Of a stretch of DNA of 64,000 bases, positions 17,392 through 25,718 are shown piece by piece; within the stretch, counting starts at the first letter, position 1, and every line of letters starts with the position of its first letter. The position numbers were made by a program, and so were the translations under genes. Origin of the DNA: DASUPK01 sp963804595 (GTDB lineage Bacteria > Actinomycetota > Thermoleophilia > Solirubrobacterales > 70-9); NCBI GenBank assembly GCA_963804595.1, contig CAWDQZ010000017.1, positions 248,001-312,000 of the forward strand, written 5' to 3'. The notes below the pieces were generated by a model that worked only from the letters and a program-made list of their open reading frames with translations, was not told the origin of the DNA and ran no database searches.

Positions 17392-19185
17392 TCAGGTCGG
17401 GAATCCGAGCTGGTCGGTCAGGCCCTGGACGACCGGGCCGAGCAGGAGGGCGGGGAAGAAGGTGAGCGCGGCGACGATCACGATCACCGCGACCAGCAGG
17501 ACCACGAAGGTCGGGGTTGTCGGTGCGGAAGGTGCCCGGGCCGGCGGGCGCGATCGCGCTTCATCGACCAGCGACCCGGCGACGGCGAGCGCCGCGAGCA
17601 GCGGGAACGAAGCGGCGCAGTCAGCATCGAGAGCCCGCCGAGGAGGTCGGCGAAGCGTGATCCCGTAGGCGCCCGGCGTTGCCGGGGGCATTGGGCTGGA
17701 CGAAGCCCGTGTAGCCGGCGAAGGCCGATCCGTTGTTGTTGGCCTGCGAAGTGTAGGCGTAGAGCGTCTCCGAGAACCCCTGGGGTCCGGGTTGAAGATC
17801 GAGGGCGTCCCGTACTTGCTCGCGATGGCGATCGCGGTTGCGATCAGCAGCCACCAGCGGCGTGAACGAGCGGTCCCGATCAGCACCAGCTTCACCTCGC
17901 GGGCCTCGACCTTCTTGCCGAGGTACTCCGGCGTTCGTCCCGACCATCAGGCCGGCGATGAACACCGCCAGGAGGACCGATCAAGCAGCATCCCGTACAG
18001 ACCCGAGCCGACCCCGCCGAAGATCACCTCCCCGGTCATCATGTTGGTCAGCGGGACGAGGCCGCCGATGCCCGGTGTAGGAGTCGTGGGCCGAGTTCAC
18101 CGAGCCGTTCGACGCGTCGGTGGTGACGTTCGCCCACAGCGCGCTGGTCGGCGATCCCGTTGCGCTGCTCCTTGCCCTCGAGGTTGCCGCCGGTGGTGCC
18201 GTCGGCGACGGCGGTGCTCGCTCGCCGGCGACGCTGCTGTGCCGGGGAGCCGTTCTGCTCGGCGGCGTAGGCGACGCCGATCGACGCCGACCGAGAATGA
18301 CCACCATCGCGGCGTAGAGAGCCCAGCCCTGGCGGCGGTTGCCGACCATGCGGCCGAAGGTGCGCGGTCGCGCGCGGCGGGGATCAGCAGGATGAAGAGC
18401 ACCTCGACGAAGTTCGAGAACTGCGGTCGGGTTCTCGAACGGGAACGCGCTGTTGACGTTGAAGAAGCCGCCGCCGTTGGTGCCGAGCTGCTTGATCGCG
18501 ATCTGCGAGGCGGCGGGACCCAGCGCCAGGGTCTGGTCGACGCCCGCCGAGCGCCGTGGAGCGTGACGTAGCCGCCGAGCGTCTGGATCACGCCCTGGGA
18601 GACGAGGATCAGCGCCCCGATCGAACGCGAGCGGAAGGAGGATGTAGAGCAGGGTGCGCGTGACGTCCCGCCAGAAGTTGCCGAGCTCCTTGACGCCGCG
18701 GCTGGCGAAACCGCGGATCACGGCGGCCAGCACCGCCATCCCGACGGCGGCCGAGACGAAGTTCTGGACGGCCAGGCCGGCCATCTGCGAGAAGTACGAC
18801 ATGCGTCGTCTCGCCGCCGTAGTACTGCCAGTTCGTGTTGGTGATGAACGACGAGGTGGTGTTGAAGGTCACGTCCCAGGGCGCCGAGTTGAAGCCCTCC
18901 GGGTTGAACGGGCTGGATGTCCTGGGTGCGCAGGATCGTGTAGAGGACCAGGAAGAAGACGAAGCTGAAGACGATGGTGGTCTTGCCGTAGCTCTTCCAG
19001 TCCTGCTCGGTGCGTGCCGACGGCCGAGCAGCCGGTAGATCAGCCGCTCGAGCCAGCCGAGCGGCGCGCTCGAGCAGAATGCGCTCGCCCTGGTAGACGC
19101 GCGCCATGTAGCCGCCAAGCACCGGCACGAGCGCGGTCAGGACAGCGAAGTAGATCGCCGCCTGCAGCCAGCCGTTGACGGTCAC
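17392..19185 (-). CDS. kdpA: K+-transporting ATPase subunit KdpA (frameshifted)
   Basis: The K+-selective channel-like subunit of KdpFABC, related to the Trk/Ktr family. It starts with GTG at 19183-19185, overlapping the kdpF stop (GTGA): MTVNGWLQAAIYFAVLTALVPVLGGY. Selectivity-loop regions are visible as QLGTNGGGFFNVNSAFPFENP and ANNNGSAFAGY, with YFSQMAGLAVQNFVSAAVGMAVL before them. The end is ALTFFPALLLGPVVQGL, stopping at 17392-17394 or a few codons later. About ten frame changes occur, several being one extra C or G (for example near 18070 and 18908). About 595 residues are expected. Confidence 0.9.
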
Positions 19186-19271
19186 AGCCGCTCACCCCGC
19201 AGCAGCGCGTAGAGCAGATAGATGAAGAGCAGGATGGAGACGAACAGCAACGCCCCCTCGGCGAAGCTCAT
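19182..19271 (-). CDS. kdpF: KdpF small membrane subunit
   Basis: A 29-residue peptide, MSFAEGALLFVSILLFIYLL followed by YALLRGERL, with one membrane helix and the short basic tail typical of KdpF, which helps to hold the Kdp complex together. Its TGA overlaps the GTG of kdpA, and its ATG overlaps the stop of another tiny frame just upstream. Confidence 0.85.
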   Translation of the reverse strand: MSFAEGALLFVSILLFIYLLYALLRGERL

Positions 19272-19346
19272 ATGCGGTCCAGCCCGTCGATGAGGAAGTA
19301 GAGGGCGACAAAGACCACCAGCGCGATCCCGATGGAGATCAGTCCA
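19268..19346 (-). CDS. Possible second tiny membrane peptide upstream of kdpF
   Basis: The frame GLISIGIALVVFVALYFLID followed by GLDRI ends with TGA at 19268-19270, overlapping the kdpF ATG. It predicts one membrane helix with a short charged end. Similar tiny frames precede kdpF in other actinobacteria, as far as I recall. No start codon lies in frame at the expected place, but an ATG one base out of register suggests a missing G (ATGGACTG for ATGGGACTG), consistent with the other indels here. It may be a genuine kdp accessory peptide; confidence is limited by its size. Confidence 0.5.
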
Positions 19347-19603
19347 TGGGACCAGGATCGCCCCGCGCGCCTCAAGGCCGCATTCGGTGCGTCGCCGCCG
19401 GCTCAAGATGCCGTGAAGGCGAACCACATTCCAATGGTCTGCGACCTCAGTGGCCTTGTCGTCAGCCTCCAGAGCGGTCTTTTGTCTGCAACCGGGGCGG
19501 TATCCGCGTTTCAGCCATCTTTAGACCTGGATGCCGCCCGCAATCGGCGATAGAGTCCGCGTGCAGTCTGGAGAAGGACCGCTAGGCGAGAGGAGGAGAC
19601 CCG

Positions 19604-19702
19604 ATGGGCACAGAGAACCAGGGCATCGCAACGATTCTCGGCGTCATCGCACTTGCATTCCTTGTGCTGTTGATAGTCGGTTACATCGTCGGCAAGGCCT
19701 GA
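19604..19702 (+). CDS. 32-residue single-helix membrane peptide, unknown function
   Basis: ATG at 19604-19606, TGA at 19700-19702, with a strong AGGAGGAG ribosome site seven bases upstream. The peptide begins MGTENQGIATILGVIALAFL and ends VLLIVGYIVGKA: a polar N-terminus, one long hydrophobic helix and a lysine near the C-terminus. It is divergent from the kdp operon and convergent with the response regulator gene, whose stop lies two bases away. A TAGAGT box near 19552 may be its -10. The ribosome site and clean helix argue for a real gene. A role in Kdp or turgor control is possible from position only. Confidence 0.6.
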   Translation: MGTENQGIATILGVIALAFLVLLIVGYIVGKA

Positions 19703-19704
19703 GC

Positions 19705-20383
19705 TCAGGCGCCGAACCGATAACCCACCCCGGGGTCGGTCCGGATGTAGCGTGGAGCGTCGGAGGGCTCGATCTTCGTCGCAGATTCGCGATGTGGGTC
19801 CGCAACGTCTGCGTGTCGTCCTCCCACCCGGGTCCCCAGACCTCGGTGAGCGAGCGCTCGATGCGTCATCAATCTGCCCCGGTTTCGAACGAGGGTGCTG
19901 AGTAGGCGGAACTCGATCGGGGTCAGGTGGACCTCCGCACCGTCACGCCGGACCGAGTGGGCAGCCAAATCGACCTCCAGGCCGTCGAGCGTCGACGGCC
20001 GGCTCGCTCGTCCCCCTCGCCGGCTCGGCGGAGCGCGGCGTTGAGGCGCGCGACCAGCTCGCGCGGGGCCGAACGGCTTGGTGACGTAGTCGTCCGCTCC
20101 CGCCTCCAGCGCCCGGACCTTCTGCTCTTCCTCTCCCACGGCGGAGAGCACGCAGGATCGGCATCTCGCTCCACTCCCGAATGCTGCGAGTGACCTCCAC
20201 CCCGTCCCCGTCCGGCAGGAGCAGGTCGATGATCGCAGCGTCCGGCGGCTTCACGGACGCCGCGTTGAGCGCCTCCTCGGCATTGGCCGTCTCCACCACC
20301 TCGAAGCCGGCGTCCCGCAGCACGACGCGGAGCGCCCGTCGGATCTGCATCTCGTCGTCGCAGACGAGGATTCGCTGGCTCAG
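19705..20383 (-). CDS. OmpR-family response regulator, KdpE-like, second copy (frameshifted)
   Basis: The receiver part reads QRILVCDDEMQIRRALRVVL with the phosphoacceptor in AAIIDLLLPDGDGVEV. After a shift near 20155 comes LSAVGEEEQKVRALEAGADD and YVTKPFG, and then the winged helix with HLTPIEFRLLSTLVRNRGRL and, after another shift, the closing RYIRTDPGVGYRFGA (TGA at 19705). The start is not a standard codon: CTG at 20381-20383 overlaps the stop of the kinase gene (CTGA). An upstream GTG is possible if the frame has been disturbed. It closely resembles the regulator at 5305-5995. It lies beyond the kdp operon and so is the better-placed candidate to regulate kdpFACB. Confidence 0.82.
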
Positions 20384-21825
20384 CGGCCAGCAGGCGCGCC
20401 CCTCTGGCGCCGGCTCCGGACGGCATACGTCGCCGCATGCCACCGAGCGGAAACTCGACCACGAACGCCGTGCCCTGCCCAGGTAGCGACTCGACCGAGA
20501 CCTGGCCGCCGTTCGCCTCGACGAACCCCCTGACGATTGCCAGGCCCAGCCCGGCGCCGGGATGGGAGTCGCTACCCGAGCCGCGGTAGAAAGCCTCGAA
20601 GATTCGCCCCAATTCCTTTTCGGGGATGCCCGGCCCGCGATCCACCACCCTGATCACCAGCCTTCCCGAGACCTCGCGGGCCCGGACCGAGACCGGCTGG
20701 CCGTCCGAGTAGCGGGCCGCGTTCGAGAGCAGGTTGACGAACGCCCGCTCGAGTTGAGCCGAGTCAGCCCGGATGAAGGGCAGGCCCTCGTCGATCGAGA
20801 GCTTGAAGCTGTCGCGCTCCAGCGCGAGGTCATCGAGAGCGGCCTCGATCACCTCCTCGATAGACGTCCAGTCCCGGGAGGGCTCCGCGGTTCCCGTCCG
20901 CAGGCGCGACAGATCCAGCAGGTTGTCCACCAGCGCAGCTAGCCGCTCCGAGTCCTCCACGATCGCCGCTCGCAGTTCCTGCCTGTCGGCCTCGGTGATG
21001 GTCGGAGAGCTGAGCATCTCCGCGGCGGCGCGGATCGCGGTGAGCGGCGTTCGCAGGTCGTGCGACACGGTGCGGAGCAGCGCGGTCTTGATGTCGTCGC
21101 TGCGTCGCAGCGCCTCGGTCTCGACGGTCGTTCGAACGAGCGCCTCGCGATCGATCGCCGCCGCCAGCAGGGCCTCGAGGCCGGGCACGAGCCGCTCCTG
21201 TACCCGGGCGAGGGACTCCGGATCGATCTCTGCCGGGAGCGACCAGCGTTCCCACGCGGCTCTCCCCGCGGGAGAGAAGGATGGTCAGCCTCCCCAGATA
21301 GTCGGCTGCCTCGCCCAGCTGCAGCGATGCCGAGGGCAGCTCGAGCGCCGTCGCGATCCGCTCGGCCGCGACGGGGAGTGCCGCGTCGATGCTCGGCCGG
21401 CCGAGCAGGACGCGCGCGAGCTCGGCCATCAGGTCCGCCTCACGGCGCCGGGTCTCGGCCTCCTGCGCACGGGCGCGAGCGATCTGGGCGAGAGAGCTCG
21501 CGACTATGGCGACAGCCAGGAAGACACCGAGGGCGACCCAGTTCTCGCCATTCGCGACCGTGAGCCTGCCCGTCGGGGGGATGTGGAAGAAGTTGAAAGC
21601 GAGTGCGCTGAGCAGTGCCGTGAACAGGCCCAGCCCGAGACCCCAATAAGTCGAGACGAAGAGCACCGCAAGGAGGTAGACGACTCCGAGGGAGGCGGCG
21701 GGGGCGACGATGCGAAGCGCATAGGCGACGAGGGTCGTCAGCCCGACGGCTACGAGCGAAACGACGAAGCCCGAGGACCCGGAGCGAGGCGGCTCGCGCA
21801 GCAGGAGCGGTGTCCTCAACTCCAT
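20380..21825 (-). CDS. KdpD-like sensor histidine kinase with DUF4118, second copy (frameshifted)
   Basis: Starts with ATG at 21823-21825. Four membrane segments at residues 20-130 (LVAVGLTTLVAYAL, GVVYLLAVLFVSTYWG, ALAFNFFHIPPTGRLTV and VALGVFLAVAIVASSLAQ) make a DUF4118 domain. A GAF-like region follows, then HisKA with LLRTVSHDLRTPLTAIR (phosphorylated His) and HATPase with NLLSNAARYSDGQP, DRGPGIPE and GAGLGLAIVRGFVEANGG. One shift lies near 21245 and one near 20420. Like the first kinase, it lacks the KdpD N-terminal sensor domain. The stop TGA (20380-20382) overlaps the start of its response regulator. Confidence 0.87.
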
Positions 21826-21898
21826 TTCGCTTTCAAGTCACGGCCGGGCCGCATCGCATGGCTGCGCCTGCGCCCGGCGTATCCTCGAAGGGGCTGTC

Positions 21899-23813
21899 AT
21901 GGCTCGACGGATCCCAAGGGACGAATCGCTGGCGAGGGTCCACGGCGTGGGCGCGCTCTTCTCGGCCGCCTACGGCAACGTGGGCTCGTCGATCTACTAC
22001 GCCCTGGGCGTAACGGCGGCCTTCGCCCTCGGGCTGACGCCGGTCGCCTTCGTGATCGCCGGCCTGATCTTCATGGCGACCGCCGCCACCTACGCCGAGG
22101 CGACGGTGATGTACCCCGAGGCCGGCGGCTCATCGAGCTTCGCGCGCCACGCCTTCAACGAGCTGGTCAGCTTCATCGCGGCCTGGGGGCAGATGCTCAA
22201 CTACATCATCACCGTCGCCATCTCGGCGTTCTTCGTGCCGCACTACCTCGCCGTCTTCTGGCCGTGGCTGGGGGACTCGCCAGGCGACATTCTCGGCGGC
22301 ATCGCGGTTGTCGTCTTCCTCGCGGCGCTGAACGTCAAGGGGACGCAGGAGTCCACCCGTCTCAACCTGATCCTGGCGATCGCCGACCTCTTCACCCAGG
22401 CCATCCTCGTCGTGATCGGGCTGGCGTCTGGTCTTCAGCCCCGACATCCTGGTCAACAACGTCCACCTCGGGGTGGCGCCCAGCTGGGGCGACTTCCTGC
22501 TCGGGATCGCGGTGGGGATGATCGCCTACACCGGGATCGAGACGATCTCGAACATGTCCGAGGAGGCCAAGGACGCTCCGCGGACGGTCCCTCGAGGAGT
22601 CGGACTGACGGTCGTCGCCGTGCTCGGCCTGTACGCGCTTCTGCCGCTGATCGCGCTCTCGGCAATGCCGGTGCACCACGTCGCCGGGGGCGGCTACGCC
22701 ACCGACCTGGGCTCGAAGTTCGCCGATGACCCGGTGCTGGGGATCGTCGAGAACCTCGGCCTGGGCGCCGGGCTGACCAACGCGCTGCGCTATTACGTGG
22801 GCGTCCTGGCGGCGGTGATCCTCCTGATCGCCACCAACGCGGGGCTGATCGGGGTCTCGCGCCTCACCTTCTCGATGGGTCACTACCGCCAGCTGCCCGA
22901 GCGGTTGCGCCAGATCCATCCCCACTTCCGCACGCCATACATCGCCATCCTGGTCTTCTCGGGCATCGCGATCATCACCATGATCCCCGGAGAGACCGAG
23001 CTCTTGGCGACCCTCTACTCGTTCGGCGCGATGCTCTCCTTCACGATCGCCCACATCTCGGTGATCAAGCTGCGCCAGCGCTACCCGGACAAAGAGCGGG
23101 CCTGGAAGCCGCCGGGAAGCGTCCACGCCTTCGGCTTCGATGTTCCCCTGACCGCGGTGCTCGGGGGGTTCGGCACCTTCGCGGCATGGATCGTCGTGAT
23201 GGCGCTCAATCCCCGGACCCTCGTGATCGGGGCGATCTGGATGGCCTTCGGGCTCTCCATCTACCTCCTCTACCGCCGCTCGCTCGGGCTTTCGCCGATC
23301 CAGACCCACAAGGTGCTGCTGCCGGAGCCGCTCGGCGTCGAGGAGATCGAGTACAAGAGCGTTCTCGTCGCCTTCGAGGACGACGAGCCCTTCAACGAGC
23401 AGACGATGGTCACGGCGGTCAAGCTGGCCGCGAAGCGACGACGGGCCGTCCATGTGATCGCGATCGTCACGGTCCCGAACAACCTTCCCCTCGACGCCCA
23501 TCTCGGCCCGCAGGAGGAGGAGGCGCAGTCGAAGATCGAGCAGGCCAAGCTGATCGGAGGGCTGCGCGTCAGCGGCCACCTCCATCGGTCGCGGCCCAAT
23601 CAGGCAGGCCATTCGATCGCCGAGGAGGCCCGCCAGCTGAAGGCGAGCGCGCTCGTCATGGGGCTCCGCTACCGCAACGGCGCCCCGCTCTACGGCAAGA
23701 CGCTGCAGACCGTCCTCGCCGAGCGCCCGACCCGGGTGATCGTGGTGGGGGAGCCGGAGCGCGCCCGCTCCACTGCGCCGGCGGAACCACCCCCGGTCGC
23801 CTCGCCCGCCTGA
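21899..23813 (+). CDS. APC family amino acid permease fused to a C-terminal universal stress protein domain (one frameshift)
   Basis: The first 440 or so residues form a 12-helix permease: SAAYGNVGSSIYYALGVTA near the N-terminus is the APC signature, followed by EATVMYPEAGGSSSFARHAF and MIAYTGIETISNMSEEAK. The last 160 residues form a USP-like domain, VEEIEYKSVLVAFEDDEPF to GKTLQTVLAERPTRVIVV. Near 22430 the frame shifts by one base (GLASGL then FSPDILVNNVHLGV). The ATG at 21899 has GAAGGGG ten bases upstream. Bacterial APC-USP fusions are known, and the USP part is thought to regulate transport by binding a nucleotide. Its position beside KdpDE-like genes hints at ion or osmotic control, but the substrate is unknown. 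Confidence 0.85.
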
Positions 23814-23820
23814 GCTCAGG

Positions 23821-24198
23821 CTACGTCTGGATCACGACCAGCACGAGGAGCAGTACGCCGAGCGCGACTCCGATTGCGGTGAACACCACCAGGTAACGGT
23901 CATCGGGATGCTCGAACTCATCCCGGGTGACGGCATCTCGAATCTCGCGCTGTCGGCGCATCCCGTAGGCGATGAACGCCACGCCGAGCACGGCAAAGCC
24001 CGCGCCGAGGATCTCGTAGGGCCAGCTCGTCTGGTCGGCGATGCTCGGCACGAGCTTCCCGGCCCCCAGGCTGACGGCCAGGCAGGTGAGGCCGGTACGC
24101 CACCAGGCGAGGTAGGTTCGCTCGTTCGCCAGGTGCGTCCGCCGGGTCGCGTCACGACTCTGGTCGAACTCGCCCGAGCCCGCTGCCTCACCCGACAT
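23821..24198 (-). CDS. DUF202 family membrane protein
   Basis: A 125-residue protein with THLANERTYLAWWRTGLTCL near the N-terminus, the diagnostic DUF202 motif (a conserved NERTxLAWxRT), followed by three hydrophobic helices. YidH and fungal VTC1-like proteins belong to this group; the bacterial role is unknown. The ATG at 24196-24198 has TAGGTT exactly six bases upstream and no Shine-Dalgarno, so a leaderless start is likely. It converges with the permease-USP gene, whose stop is seven bases away. It lies downstream of the glutamine synthetase gene, with a palindromic repeat between them. Confidence 0.85.
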   Translation of the reverse strand: MSGEAAGSGEFDQSRDATRRTHLANERTYLAWWRTGLTCLAVSLGAGKLVPSIADQTSWPYEILGAGFAVLGVAFIAYGMRRQREIRDAVTRDEFEHPDDRYLVVFTAIGVALGVLLLVLVVIQT

Positions 24199-24204
24199 GC
24201 GCGA

Positions 24205-24210
24205 AACCTA
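24205..24210 (-). promoter_or_regulatory. -10 box for leaderless DUF202 transcript
   Basis: TAGGTT ends six bases before the ATG at 24198, fitting TANNNT-N6-ATG. Confidence 0.5.
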
Positions 24211-24223
24211 CCGCGCCCCTCCC

Positions 24224-24273
24224 GCCGAACGTCCCCCACTCGTCCCTATCGGGGGTACTCAGGGACGTTCGGC
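24224..24273. repeat. Dispersed palindromic repeat, copy A
   Basis: GCCGAACGTCCC and GGGACGTTCGGC form perfect 12-bp outer arms around a 26-base centre containing TCCCTAT and GGGGGTA. The same arms and a related centre occur at 27891-27936 and 45334-45381. It sits between glnA-like and DUF202 genes and could act as a terminator, but the conserved sequence marks it as a repeat family. Confidence 0.75.
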
Positions 24274-24278
24274 CGAGA

Positions 24279-25694
24279 CTAGCCGCGCTCGAACATCCGG
24301 CGGCGCTCGTAGTCCGTCACCACCTGGTCGAACTCCTGCTGCTCGTAGCGGGCGTAGTTCGAGTAGTGGTCGTGGACCGCGTCCCCGAAGGCCTTCTTGG
24401 CGAAGTCGCTCGAGTCCCAGAGCTCCTTGGCCTCCCGCAGTGCCGACGGGAACGGCTCGGCCTCGCCGGCCTCGTAGGCGTTGCCCTTCAGCTCGGGCCC
24501 TGGGTCGGTCTGGTTCTCGATCCCGTCCAGGCCGGCCGCGAGCAGCGCGGCGAAGGCGAGATAGGGGTTGGCGTCCGCGCCCGGGATCCGGCACTCCACC
24601 CGGCGCGACTGCCCGTGCCCGACGACCCGGAAGCCGCAGGTGCGGTTGTCGCGACCCCAGGAGACGGAGGTGGGCGCCCAGCTCTCGGCGGCGTAGCGCT
24701 TGTAGGAGTTGACCGACGGCGCGATGAAGAGCGCCAGCTCCTTGACGTGGTTCCGCATCCCACCCAGGAAGTGCATGAACGTGTCGGTCTCCTCCCCATT
24801 CTCATCGACGAACGCGGACTTGCCGTCGGAGTCGACCAGGCTCTGGTGGAGGTGGCAGGAGCTGCCGATGTCCTTCTCGGATGGCTTGGCCATGAAGCTC
24901 GCCGAGATGTCGTTGAGGAAGGCGATCTCCTTGACGCCGTTCTTGTAGATCGTGTGGCGGTCGGCCGCGGTCACCGAGTCGGCGTAGCGGAAGTTGACCT
25001 CGTGCTGTCCGTACCAGGCCTCCCCCTTCGAGAATTCCACCGGGATGCCGGCGCCCTGCATCCCGCGCCGGATCGCACCGAGGTACTGCTCGTCCATCGT
25101 GGTGGCGAGGATGTGGTAGTCGAGGATGTACGGGATCGTCGGGGTGAGGTCGTTGAACCCCTTCTCCCAGGCCTCGGCGTAGCTCTCCTTGTAGAGGTAG
25201 AACTCGAGCTCCGAGGCCGCGTAGGGGGTGAAGCCCATCTCGCGGGCCTTCTCGTAGACGGCGATCAGGATCTGGCGGGGTGAGGGCTCGACCGGGCTGC
25301 CGTCGTGGTTGACCACGTCGGCCAGCACCATGGCGGTGCGGTCGAGCCAGGGGATCCGCCGCAGGGTCGACATGTCGGGCGCGATGCCGAAGTCGCCGTA
25401 GCCCTTCTCCCAGTTCGCCATCTCGTACCCGGGAACCGGCTCCATCTCCATGTCGAGTGCGAGCAGGTAGTTGCAGCCCTCCACCCCGTGGTCCACGGCC
25501 TCCTCGAGGAAGTAGTCGATCTCGATCCGCTTGCCGAACAGCCGCCCCTGCATGTCCGTGAAGGCGGTGACGACCGTGTCGATCGTGCCCTCCTCGCCCT
25601 CCTTGCGGAGTTCGTCGAGCGAGAGCATCCCGCGGGTCCCACCGGGACCGCCGGGCCTGGGAGCAGCTTCCTTGCTCTTCTCCCCTGATGCCAC
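24279..25694 (-). CDS. Glutamine synthetase family ligase (possible gamma-glutamylpolyamine or amine synthetase)
   Basis: A 471-residue member of the GS superfamily, which activates glutamate with ATP and joins it to ammonia or an amine. The beta-grasp N-terminal domain (FTDMQGRLFGKRI) leads into the catalytic domain with ASELEFYLY (metal-binding Glu), GQHEVNFRY (Glu and Asn), GSSCHLHQSL (His/ATP region), NSYKRY, and RVECRIPGADANPYLAFAALLAAG. The adenylylation loop of GlnA-type enzymes is not obvious. Together with the C26 hydrolase and the divergent aldehyde dehydrogenase, it fits a gamma-glutamylated amine pathway better than housekeeping GlnA. The start is GTG at 25692-25694, six bases after TAGGGT (leaderless). 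An internal ATG at residue 23 is the other option because the preceding residues are low-complexity. Confidence 0.82.
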   Translation of the reverse strand: MASGEKSKEAAPRPGGPGGTRGMLSLDELRKEGEEGTIDTVVTAFTDMQGRLFGKRIEIDYFLEEAVDHGVEGCNYLLALDMEMEPVPGYEMANWEKGYGDFGIAPDMSTLRRIPWLDRTAMVLADVVNHDGSPVEPSPRQILIAVYEKAREMGFTPYAASELEFYLYKESYAEAWEKGFNDLTPTIPYILDYHILATTMDEQYLGAIRRGMQGAGIPVEFSKGEAWYGQHEVNFRYADSVTAADRHTIYKNGVKEIAFLNDISASFMAKPSEKDIGSSCHLHQSLVDSDGKSAFVDENGEETDTFMHFLGGMRNHVKELALFIAPSVNSYKRYAAESWAPTSVSWGRDNRTCGFRVVGHGQSRRVECRIPGADANPYLAFAALLAAGLDGIENQTDPGPELKGNAYEAGEAEPFPSALREAKELWDSSDFAKKAFGDAVHDHYSNYARYEQQEFDQVVTDYERRRMFERG

Positions 25695-25700
25695 GCACGG

Positions 25701-25712
25701 ACCCTATATCGT
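25701..25712. promoter_or_regulatory. Abutting divergent -10 boxes of glutamine synthetase and aldehyde dehydrogenase genes
   Basis: TAGGGT (25701-25706 on the minus strand) and TATCGT (25707-25712 on the plus strand) lie back to back. Each is exactly six bases from its start codon (GTG at 25694, ATG at 25719). Both genes would be leaderless, and only one polymerase could open this DNA at a time. Confidence 0.55.
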
Positions 25713-25718
25713 CGGCAC

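Noticed and set aside
14619..19185. Reading kdpA, kdpC and kdpB as pseudogenes
   Set aside because: All catalytic and selectivity motifs survive in alternating frames, and many breaks are the same one-base C or G insertion, so sequence error is more likely than decay.
22392..23612. Minus-strand frame of 406 codons opposite the permease-USP gene
   Set aside because: Low-complexity Asp/His/Glu/Arg composition typical of antisense frames in GC-rich DNA; the plus strand carries clear APC and USP motifs.
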